Assembly: GCA_028571685.1 (NCBI GenBank)
Contig: CM053141.1
Location: 75,811,833-75,875,832, forward strand
Length of the DNA stretch: 64,000 nt
Direction: 5' to 3'
Source: Heterohyrax brucei
Taxonomy: Eukaryota; Chordata; Mammalia; Hyracoidea; Procaviidae
Part shown: piece after piece, positions 1 to 9,212 of the stretch
Layout of the letters: each line of letters opens with the position of its first letter
Numbering within the stretch: position 1 is the stretch's first letter
Notes under the pieces: generated by a model
What the model was told of the DNA's origin: nothing
What the model saw: only the letters and a program-made list of their open reading frames with translations
Databases searched by the model: none
Program-made: the position numbers and the translations under genes

Positions 1-369
1 TGTTACAACAATACTGGAAGTATAGAACAAAAAAGCAGGAGTGTGATGTCACCAGGCAAGGAGAGCAAGAGCTGCAAATAGGTGAGCATGCAAAATGAAT
101 TTGGACTGTATACTCAGGCACACCAAAAAATTCAGTGTCTTAACCATTAGCAAGGAGGCCACAAAGAAGAATTAACAGTTTTTAGTGAATTTTAATAACT
201 ATCCAATATGTAATTACTACTTTTGGTATTTCTGGCACATAGGAATGTACATAGTGTATTTCTGTATTTTGTTTTTACTCGTACAAAGGCACTTAAGACT
301 TTATGGGTGCTTTATGTAAACATTGTAACAACCGTCTTTACTGTTGGACATTCAGCAGTTATTTGTAAT
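1..369. other. Unassigned sequence at the left edge
   Basis: AT-rich DNA with no coding frame I trust and no repeat family I recognise. In human the gene upstream of FCHO2 is TNPO1, so this could be distal 3' flank of that gene, but nothing in the sequence confirms it. Confidence 0.3.
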
Positions 370-1302
370 AAAGGGTCTTCCAAAAAGGATGTTCTGTTTT
401 CGACAATTCACGGTGGCTATCTGCGAAGTTACAGCAGCCATATTTATCATACTTTTTTTATTAGTCTTGATAAATAGCCATGAAAATTTACACAGTTCCA
501 CAATGCATAGAAATTAATAGTTTATCATCAGAATTGGTGTTATGTTTATCAAGCATTTCATGCAATACATCAGATTTACAGTGTGCGTAGTTATCCCACC
601 TAGAAAACAGTTGGCTGTTTCATCAAAAGATTTGATACCAGCAGGTGTGTAGCCAGACAATGCCTGTGTGTTGATGAACCGCATGTTTGACTTACAACAT
701 CGCCACCGTTTATCTGAGTATACGTGAGAATCCATCTCAGTTTCTCTCAAAATGCAAGAACTGGGCCTTTGGTCAACCACAATTTTGCACGTGGACTTGA
801 AGATTTTCCCTTAAAAAATTATAATTGAATAACTGAAGTCCAGCACAACCGTAGGTTGCACCATGTGTTTGCTGACAGGGCTGTGGAGCAATAATGGGAG
901 GTTGACCCTGCTTTTTTATAATCTGTGAGTGCCCATTTTTGGAGGGATGGTTTTGTTAACAAAACTTGGATTTGGAGTGATGAGAATACAATGGACATTC
1001 AAAAATGTGCACTTTAGGAAGGTACCATTTGGTGTGGATTGTGGTCCAGTGGAGTCGTTGGGCCCTGTTTTTTTGAAAATTAGAAACGAGAGGCTGTGAC
1101 TGTCGGTGGCAGAAAATACTAGGTGTGGTAACTAATAATTTTTGGCCCCGTTTGGAAGGCACTATGGCTGCCATTAACCTGAAGTTCTTTTCCACACGTA
1201 ATGCCATCAAATGTACTTCAACGTACTAAATTAGAACTGCATCATTTATACAACTTGTTTTATTGAAGTCCAAAGATAGGACACCTTTTTGGAAGACCCT
1301 TT
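370..1302. mobile_element. TIR-bounded DNA transposon-like element
   Basis: The two ends form a perfect 19-bp inverted repeat at 370-388 and 1284-1302, with outer end AAGGGTCTTCCAAAAAGG. A TA dinucleotide sits just outside the left end (369-370) and TG just outside the right end (1302-1303), which fits a Tc1/mariner TA target site with one substitution. The interior is about 900 bp and carries only short broken reading frames on the minus strand, none with a transposase motif I recognise. It could be a non-autonomous member or a heavily mutated autonomous copy. The superfamily is inferred from the end structure; the family is not identified. Confidence 0.55.
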
Positions 1303-2611
1303 GATTCTTAAGGACATTGATTAAAACTGTTTATATGGTTGAATGTTCACCTACATTAGTAGGGATTTCTTGAAACAGCCATGTCAAAAGGAAGTGATTA
1401 GGATCGAATGGGGGCAGTAGTAACTTCAGTGGTTGGGTTTGATTCCTGACCAGTACACTGCAAGTGTAACCATTGAACAGGTTTCAGACAGAGTAGGAAA
1501 AAAGTCCTAGTGTTACTTCGAAAAATCAGCCAATGCAAATGCAGGAAAGTACAGATGTTTATTCCCAGCAGCAACTTCAGTGTTTCTGGGTGCTGTATGT
1601 GGGGCTTTAAGTTGTGATTTAACTCTAAATTTAGGGAATACATGTGTTTTCATAGTCTGTATTTAATAATTGAGTGCTACATCATAGATACTGCCCCTGG
1701 TCTCATGATGCTTATCTTCTATTGCAGGGAGTTGACTAGGAAACATACTGTGTTACATAGTGTCAAGTTCCGGGGAGAAAAATTGCAGGAATTGGAAGGT
1801 GTTGATGATCAGGAGGCTGGCTGTTGTAAACAGGGTATCAAGGAGATAGAGGAAGATCTGAGGGTGTCATTTCAGCAAAAAGATTGGGCCAATGCGTATC
1901 TGGGGAAGAGTATTAGGCAAAGAATAAAAAAGGGCAAATACAGGATGTGTTGCAAATGAGAGGAGTGTGGTTTGAGCACAATGAGCAAGAGGGAAGACTT
2001 AGAGATAAAGACACAAGAGGTAACTCCAAGCCAAGTGATATAGATCAGTTTTACAACTGAGTGAAGCAGGGAGGCCGCTGGAAGCTTGACTAGAAAAGAA
2101 TAGACCATGTATCCACAGAAGGAAGCCAGCTATTATCAGGGAAAAGGTTATGAAGGCCTGAATCAGGGTGGAGGTGGGTTGAGTGAAAAGTTATTTAATA
2201 TCCAGATATATTTTAAAGAAGGAATGAACAAAATAAGCTGAAATAATAGATGGGCGTTGTGAGGGTCACAAATGGCTGTATGACATGACATGACCTGAAT
2301 AGCTGGAAGGATGAAACTACCATTAACTGCAATTCAAGAAATCTGGAATTTGATTTGACACACCCATGCAAAAAACAGTAGGCCACGATTGTACTTAAAA
2401 TTGAAAAGTGGAAATTATCACTGTATAAGTGGTACTTGATAGGATGATCTCAGGCCTAGCTGAAGGCGAAAAGATGTCAGGACTGATCTAGGAGCACTCC
2501 CAGCTCTGAGATCTAAGAATTGAGTGGCAAAGAAAACTAGAAGAGCATGGTGTTGTGACGCAGAACAAGTAAGAAGGCAGATTGGTTTTGGCAGAATCGC
2601 ATGTCTTTATC
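1303..2611. other. Unassigned intergenic sequence
   Basis: No repeat family or gene is recognised. An open frame at 1642-1959 (+) has no recognisable domain and is treated as chance. Confidence 0.3.
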
Positions 2612-2770
2612 AGAAGCCCTGGTGGAACAGTGATTAAGAGCTACAGCTGTTAACCAAAAACGTTAGCATTTCCCATCCACCAGCCACTCCTTGGAAATCT
2701 TACAGGGCAATTCCCTGTCTTTAGTCGCTATGAGTCAGGGTCGACTTGACAGCTATGTGTTTGGGTTTAT
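2612..2770 (+). repeat. AfroSINE
   Basis: The copy starts with the family head (agaagccctggtgg), then the internal AACCAA...CTCCTTGGAAA block, then the 3' part (cgctatgagtcagggtcgac). The middle is diverged. The family is tRNA-derived, restricted to Afrotheria and non-coding. Confidence 0.85.
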
Positions 2771-2929
2771 GAAACAACAAAAATGCTCATCTCTCATCCC
2801 TCCAAGGACTCGTAGAAGCTCACATTCTGTTTTCCTCTAAACCTAGTTAAGTGTCCTTGTTTTCTAAAAATTGAGTTGTTCAAGAAATTTGGAAGCTTGT
2901 CAAGAGTAGCCTGTGATAGATTACTCCGT

Positions 2930-4510
2930 TGAATGATTGATTGCCAGTTTGGTAGTGTTTAAAAATTACAAACTTAATATACCAAAAAGACTACCAGCAG
3001 GATTTTGCTAACTGGACAAGATTGTTTTAGAGTTCATATTAAAAAGAGAAACCAGAAAAATTCTGTAAAACAGTAACGAGAATGGGACAGTCCTAGTTAG
3101 ATACTAAAAACTTAATAGTTGCAGGAACTAAAACTTACTGATGCATGGTCAGTTCAAAAGAGGTAAGTCTGGAAACACACAGAAGACTTTGTTATATGGA
3201 TCTTCGAATCAATGGAAGAAAGGTGGATTATTTGAAAGGTGTTAAGGAAATTGGGTAGACATTTACAAAGAAAATTGGAATCCCACCTCATATTATGTAC
3301 CAAAGTTAATTTTAAATGGCTCAAAGAATGTCGAGTTCTATATTTAACCTCAGTTCTTTTTTGTGTAAACAGTGTGTGAGAGAAGGCATTTCAAAGTGTA
3401 TAAAACCCAGGAATCTTGAAAGAAAATACTGATACTTAAAAATAATTCCGTATGACAGTCTAAAAATTATTGAGAAGTTTTGTAGATCTCACAAAAATTT
3501 ACCCTAGTTTATAAAAAGATTACGTAAGTCAGTAACAGCCCAATAGACAAATAGGCAAAGGATGAACAGCTCATAGAAGAGTAAAGAGAAATTTTTAAAA
3601 TACTTCCATCAAAATCTTAAGTGCAGTTAAACTGTTTCTACCTGTTGGCAAAGAACAAAAAAACTGGGAGACACATTCCTATTTAGGGAATATGCAAACA
3701 TGCACACCATATCTGGAGTGTAAGTTATAACTATGAAACACAACTTAGAAATTATCAGAACTACAAATGTACATCTTTTGGACTACATTTCACTCCATAA
3801 CTATCCTACAGGAGTAAACAAAAAAATTACCGTTAAGTCGATGCTAACTGCTCCATAGAGTTTACAAGGTGCAGCTGGCAGATTTGAACTGCTGACCCTT
3901 TGTTAGCAGCTGTAGCTCTTAATCACTAGACACAAGGGTTTCCACATGAATAATAGCCCATAAACAAATGAAAAGCTGCTAATTATATTTTAACTAAATC
4001 TGCAAAATTGGGAAACCAACAATACCAACTGTTAGCGAGGGTGTAACATGGAGAAGCAAACCCTTAGAATGCTAGTTTAGTGTAAGTACTTTGGAAACGA
4101 AACCAGTGTCCCAAAAGTTGAACACATATATACACTATTCAGCATTTGCACAAATAGGTATAAACTTAAGAATGTGTTGCAGAAAATTTACAAGACTCTT
4201 CAAAGCAGCATTGTAATAGCAAAATAAAAGGAACAACAAAACATCTGACAGAATGGATGGAAGAACTTCAGCTAATTATCATGAGTGTCCCCAAAACGCT
4301 GAGCAGGTGAAGCCAGTCTCAGAAAACTGCTTACCAAGAAGCCATTTATATTAAGTTCAGAAACAGACACCATCTAAAAATACACAAATAGGGGTACATC
4401 AGTAGGGTACAGTACAAAAGTGAAATATCTTGAGAGCTGAATGAGCTGGATGGTGGATACCTGAGTGACTATTTTGTTGCATTCTTTAAAAAGTATGTAA
4501 TTGGATGTAC
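2930..4510 (+). mobile_element. Ancient L1 fragment (ORF2 3' part), split by an AfroSINE
   Basis: The A-rich plus strand matches the end of L1 ORF2: a stretch like 'aataccaactgttagcgagggtgtaac', then the familiar run about small numbers of nucleotides before 'gaatggatgg'. No frame survives. An AfroSINE at 3829-3944 interrupts it. The level of decay suggests an L1M-age element. Confidence 0.55.
3829..3944 (-). repeat. AfroSINE, internally deleted
   Basis: Minus-strand copy. From left it has a tail remnant (cgttaagtcgatg), then jumps to ctccatagagttt, the GATTTGAACTGCTGACC block, and the head (acaagggtttcc). About 40 bp of the 3' half is missing. Confidence 0.8.
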
Positions 4511-4514
4511 TTTG

Positions 4515-4650
4515 CTTAGTGTTCAAGAGGTCAGCAGTTTAAATCTACCAGGTGTTCCTTAGAAACCCTATGGGGAAGTTCTGCTCTGCCCTACAGGGTC
4601 ACTATGAGTCAGAATCAACTGGATGGCAGTGGGTGTGGTGTTCTGTTGTT
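4515..4650 (+). repeat. AfroSINE, 5' truncated
   Basis: Begins in the middle of the family (aggtcagcagtttaaatc) and continues through the tail (agtcagaatcaactggatgg, cagtgggtgtgg). The head is missing. Confidence 0.8.
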
Positions 4651-4654
4651 TTTA

Positions 4655-4710
4655 AGTTAGCCAGAAAAATGAACAAATCTATCTTGGAAGAAGTATACCC
4701 AGAATGCTCC
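4655..4710 (+). mobile_element. RTE-clade LINE fragment
   Basis: About 55 bp match the 3' coding region of the RTE copies elsewhere in this window, for example near 46830-46880. The shared string is aatgaacaaatctatcttgg followed by the aagaagta..cccagaatgctcc segment. An LTR interrupts it immediately to the right. Confidence 0.65.
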
Positions 4711-5200
4711 TGTCTCAGTTATCTAGTGTTGCTGCAATGTAAATATTACAAGTGGATGGCTTTAAAAACAAAAGTTTGATCTCCCTTAGTCTAGAAGGCT
4801 GGAAGTCTGAATTCAGGGTGCCGGTTCCAGGGGAAGGCTTTCTCTCTGTCAGCTCTTGGGGAAGGTCCTTGTCATTAATCTTCTTGCAGGTCTAGAATTC
4901 TCTCAGTGTAAGAACTGTGGGTCCAAAGGATGCACTCCCCTCCTGGTTCTTCATTCATGGTGATAGGAGATCCCCCATCTCTCTGCTGGTATCTCTCTTT
5001 ATGTCTTAAAAGAAAGTGATTCAACATACAACCTGATTTTCTAGATTGAGTTCTGCCTCATTAACATAACTACCTGTAATCCTGCTTCATTAAGATGATA
5101 GAATTTACTGCACATAGGAAAATCACAGCAGATGACAAAGTGGTAGACAATCACACATTACTGGAAATCATGACCTAGCCAAGTCGATACACATTTAGTT
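4711..5200 (-). mobile_element. Solitary LTR, MaLR-like (type A)
   Basis: Minus-strand LTR starting TGTCTCAGTTATC. It shares its whole layout with the copies at 21615-22051 and 35813-36335: a 'ctgctgcaatg..aaatattacaagtggatgg' start, a central 'ctctctgtcagctcttgg' block, and a 'gaatttactgcacatagg' stretch. The last part is diverged. No internal retroviral region is attached, so it is a solo LTR. Assignment to the MaLR/ERVL group rests on LTR structure and the 5-bp duplications of the sister copies. Confidence 0.65.
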
Positions 5201-5246
5201 GTTAGTTCCCACCCACTTGCTTCCAGCCCATAGTAGCCATATGTAC

Positions 5247-5806
5247 GAGGTCTGACAATTGAGTCCATGAACTTAGTTGTTCTAAGTGCTACATACTTCA
5301 TTGCTGAATATCACTACATTGGGTCACCTTCAGAGTACTTGCCTTAAGAAGCTATGCGCTGACACCAGCACCTGGTCCACCCTTCAAAGCAATTTGGAAC
5401 TCTTTTTCTGGAATGGTCATTGCACATGGTAGCAAGGTAGCAAGTTCACAAACTGAATTGTATAGTTGTCTGTGAGGGGGGGTTTAGGCAGTGAACACCC
5501 GTATTGGAACACCCTCCCTACTCACCTGATCTACCCTCCAGTAACTTTTTCTTTACCTGAAGATAAAGGTAATGTTGAAAGAAGGACATTTTGATGACAT
5601 TCACAACATCAGGGGTAATGTGGCAACTGCTCGGATGACCATTCCAGAAAAAGAGTTTCAGAATTGCTTTGAACGGCGGACTAGACACTGGCATCAGTGC
5701 ATAGCTTTCCAAGGGGAGTGCTTCAAATGTGACTATGGTAATATTCAGCAGTGAAGTATGTAGCACTTTTTCTAATACGAGTTTTCAAGTTTAATTGTTA
5801 GATCTT
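5247..5806 (+). mobile_element. Mariner-family relic with inverted duplication of its 3' end
   Basis: A plus-strand stretch at about 5508-5760 encodes the C-terminal part of a mariner transposase: a degenerate HPPYSPDLPSSNFFF segment, which holds the third aspartate of the DD34D catalytic triad in this family, then FQNCFER...CIAFQGECF. A terminal repeat follows at about 5768-5806. The left side (5250-5410) is a second copy of that 3' end in reverse orientation, giving arms of roughly 175 bp that can pair. The first two catalytic residues and the helix-turn-helix are absent and stops are present, so it is inactive. Confidence 0.75.
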
Positions 5807-5809
5807 GTG

Positions 5810-6400
5810 TGTGTATAATTTCTGTAAGGTTGGTAGTAATGTCCCCACTTTCATTTCTGATTTTAGTTATTTGTATCTACTCTCTTTTTTCCTTTGTCAA
5901 TCTCACTACAGGTTTATCAGTTATTGAACTTTTCAAAGAACCAAATTTTGAGTTCTTCAATTTTATTTGTTTAATTATCTCAATTACATTGACTCATCTT
6001 CACTATTCCTTCTGCTAGCTTTGATTTTAATTTGCTCTTCTTTTAGTTCCTCAAAGTATAAAGTTAAGTTATAGATTTGAGATTATTATTCTTTTTTAAT
6101 GTAGTCATAAAAAATTGCCATCAGATTGAATCCAATTCATAGCACCCCTATAGGACAGAGTAGATCCACGTCAGGGTTGCCAAGTAGTGGTGTGGATTTG
6201 AACTGCTGACGTTTTCATTAGTAGCAAAAGTGTAAACTACTGTGCTGCTAGGATTTCCGATATAGGCATATACACCTATACATTTCTATCTGAGCAGTTC
6301 ATTTTCTACATCTCCTAAGTTTTGGCATGTTGTATTTTTATTATTTTCCATGTTTTCCTGTAGCTCTTCGAGCATGTTTAAGATGATTGTTTTAAAGTTT
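5810..6400 (-). mobile_element. Ancient L1 ORF2 fragment (-), split by an AfroSINE
   Basis: Minus strand of the L1 ORF2 region between endonuclease and reverse transcriptase. Typical phrases are 'tgtccccactttcatttctg' and 'ttttggcatgttgtattttt'. The L1 text resumes after the SINE at about 6261. No frame is intact. Confidence 0.6.
6106..6260 (-). repeat. AfroSINE
   Basis: Minus-strand copy with tail (ttgccatcagattgaatc), the CTATAGGACAGAGTAGA block, the GATTTGAACTGCTGAC block and a diverged head (tgctgctaggatttcc). It sits inside L1 sequence. Confidence 0.85.
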
Positions 6401-7010
6401 TGTCTAGGATGTCCCAGTGTCTAGGCCTCCTAAGGGACAATTTCTGTTATTTTATTCCGTTGAATGTACGATCTCTAACTGTTTATTGTATGTCTTGTAA
6501 TTTTTTGTTGAAAACTGCATATTATAATGTAGCAACTTTGAAGTCAGATTCTTTCTTCCCCAGGGTTGTTTTGTTTCATTGTTGAAGGGTATAGTGGTCT
6601 GTTGGTTTGGTATCTTTTCCAAACTATTTTTTGCAAAACTTTTATTTCTTGACGTGTGTGTTAACTGAAGTCTCTGTGTCTTTAGCTTGTCTTCAGCTGG
6701 TTGTTGTTCATTCGTTTTATTTTCCCTGAACTCGAGGAGGAGCATTTTGAAGTTGCCTTTTTTTTTTCTCTTTTTGAGTCAGTATTCATTTAGCCAGTAT
6801 TCATTTGGTTGCTGTAAATCTTTGTTTTTCAGAGTTCTGACAATTTTGCTTTTGTCAGTTTTTACTTGTTTTTTGATGTTTCTGTCAGGCATTGCTGTAA
6901 ATCAAAATCAACTCAATGGCAATGGGTTTCTTGGTATTTTGGTCAGGGGACAGAAGCTAAGAGCTGCCTGCACCACTGTCTTGCTGATGTCACTCAAAGG
7001 AACACTTTCT
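6400..7010 (-). mobile_element. Ancient L1 5'-end fragment (-)
   Basis: Contains the stretch 'tctaggcctcctaaggga..' and 'tgttgaaaactgcatattataatg..' that I associate with 5' regions of old mammalian L1 elements. A 52-bp AfroSINE tail lies at 6890-6941. Family-level placement is approximate. Confidence 0.45.
6890..6941 (+). repeat. Tail-only AfroSINE insertion, 52 bp
   Basis: Only the last 50 or so bases of the SINE are present, including tcaactcaatggcaatggg and a T-rich end. The direct repeat GTCAGG flanks it at 6884-6889 and 6942-6947, as expected for a severely 5'-truncated target-primed insertion. Confidence 0.65.
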
Positions 7011-7289
7011 GAATGAGAAGATGCTGCCTTCTCAACACTTATTGTTTAACTTTGCACAACTCACAGACTTAGAAATAGGCCCAGTCTTTGTATGAGAAAA
7101 GGAAAAAGGTGAGGGTTGTGAAGTCTTTTCTTCCAAATATGTTAGAATTTTACAAGAATTTCTGTGTTTGTTAAGACTTGTTTTGTCAATTGTAAGCATG
7201 TAAATTTTCTTTAAAATTCTTATATTGAAGTTTAAATTTTTTTCCCCCTGGATTCCTCTTAAGACTGTGGCTTACAAATTAAAATATGT

Positions 7290-7303
7290 CCACTAGAGGG
7301 AGC
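7290..7303 (+). promoter_or_regulatory. CTCF-like motif
   Basis: CCACTAGAGGGAGC fits the CTCF core (CCASYAGRKGGCRS) with one mismatch, A in place of the late C. A single motif match in intergenic DNA is weak evidence of binding. Confidence 0.3.
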
Positions 7304-8464
7304 CATTTACTTGTATTAACCCTGGTTAATATTTTGTGGTGATATAAGGCAAATGCTTGATAATGATCAGGTTTTCACACCTTAAACTCATTTACCTCCT
7401 TTAACATGGCATTTTCACATAAAAACTATCTTGAAAATCATCTTCCTTTAAAGCAATTTTTCCATTGCAATACAGTTCTCTCCTCAGGACACAGGGACTT
7501 AACCGAGATCAGACAACTCATAAGCTATGAGTTACGACTCACATAACTGAAAATTCTGCAGGGTAACCAGAATGTGAAACCAAGTTGTTGGACTTTTTAG
7601 GCTGGCTCCAGAACCCATGTTTTTATCAAGAATGTTATAAAGCTGCATGTTTTTAGGTAACTGTCACCAACAAAAATCAAGTCCTACACTGTTACAGGTA
7701 CTTACCATCCAAGGGCCTGATAGTATGTATCTGTTTATTATCAGTTGTTCCTGTCAGATTGTGGGGCTTGCCATTCCATAACACAGTCTCACTGACTGGA
7801 GTCCAGACTGTACACTGTTAGTGTAAGAGTACTTGCCTGCTTTCTGACTTGCCTCACAAATTAGAGGTGCAAAAGAACAAGAGAGATATTCAGTTAAGAC
7901 CCACTCAGTGTTCATGCAGAAACAAGATGCCACCAGCTGTTACACAGTGTAGAAGAGAGACATAATTACACTAAGCCCTGATCACTTCAAGTTTTACAGA
8001 TTACATACATCTTAATTCACTGAGAAAAACATCCACTGATACTATTTCTCATATTATCTCTCGTCCTTATTCAGTATATACCCTTTAGACATTTTCTATT
8101 ACTGATTTAATAAATCCTACAGTTTCATCAGCAAAAGGAATGAATTGTCATGATCCCAAATTAGAGATGATAGTCAGGAAAGGAGTTCCTTAAGTACATC
8201 TTGGCAATCAGCTATATGGAGTGCTTTAACATTTCCTGTAATTCAGGCCCTCTACTGAGCCAGAGTTCAGTGCTGAGCCATCTTCTCTAACTTCCTGTTC
8301 AGAGATATCATTCCAGCTAGATCAGCATGTTGTTCATTTTTTCTGATTTTTACAAGAGTCACCATTTAGCCTCACTTGCAAATCTGATAAAAGAGAAAAT
8401 GGATATTTGAAATTCTTGTGTTTAGCAGAAATCGCTACGTAATCTAAATAGTGGTGCATCCAGT

Positions 8465-8484
8465 GGGTGGGGTGGGTGGGTGGG
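8465..8484 (+). other. G-quadruplex-forming motif
   Basis: Five runs of three or four G separated by single T residues. One-base loops are the arrangement that gives the most stable parallel quadruplexes. No promoter or gene lies nearby, so any role is unknown. Confidence 0.6.
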
Positions 8485-8879
8485 TTGTATTAACAGTTTA
8501 TTTTCAATTTGAGTAATAATTCTGTTTCCCACAAGTTCTATTTTATATACTCTGTGGTTGAAAGTTAAATTCCTGTGCCCTTGTATTTAGCATTGAATTA
8601 TATCCAAGTTTGAAAAACAGTTAAGTTTTTTGACTAGTTCAGGAAGACCCATGGATAGTTTAGAAACCTGTTGTCGTCTTAGAAAACAGCCTGTTTAAAT
8701 TCAAATTTATAGAAGACCATGTCCCTACCTTTTGGATGTTTTCCTTATGATCCCAAAGTCCCCTGAATGTATATTCTGTAGTCTCCTCTCCCATAATGAA
8801 TAACTAGTGCTGTACTTTGAAGAAAGTATTTGACATACTAAAATTATTTTCTTCCTTCTATAATTCTTTGGACCAAATC

Positions 8880-9212
8880 ACAATTTCCTGTCATCCAGCC
8901 CCTTCCTACATCTCTCAACTCATCTCCTGTGTTTCTCACTCAAAGCTCCTGCCACACTGACCTCTCTGTTACCTACACACACAAAGTGAGGAAAGACCTA
9001 GTGTCTACACCAAGTTAGGGAAGACCTAGTGTCTTTACCATCTTTTTTGTGTTTGAGTTGCTCTTCCCTTTTTGTCCACATGGCTGGCACCAGTTAGTCA
9101 TTCATGTTTTAATTTGAATGTCACCTTGCCACAGAAGCCTTTCTTCCCTACCACTCTAACCTACAAGTAGTTTTTCATCATGTCTCCCTGTTTTATTTTT
9201 CTGAACTGTTGG
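8880..9212 (+). repeat. L2 LINE fragment
   Basis: Follows the order of the L2 3' region: a 'ctcctgccacactgacctct' block, 'cttccctttttgtccacatgg', 'aaatgtcaccttgccacagaagcc' and 'ctgttttatttttctg'. It is interrupted on the right by the RTE element. L2 is pan-mammalian and long inactive. Confidence 0.6.

Larger units (their letters stand above)
7011..8880. other. Unassigned intergenic sequence
   Basis: No gene or recognised repeat apart from a CTCF-like motif at 7290-7303 and a G-rich quadruplex motif at 8465-8484. Confidence 0.35.

Noticed and set aside
1..369. 3' end of TNPO1
   Set aside because: Expected from human gene order, but no TNPO1 coding or UTR sequence could be recognised.
1642..1959. 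105-codon frame (+) with a charged C-terminal half
   Set aside because: No motif or start context supports a gene, and it lies in AT-rich intergenic DNA.
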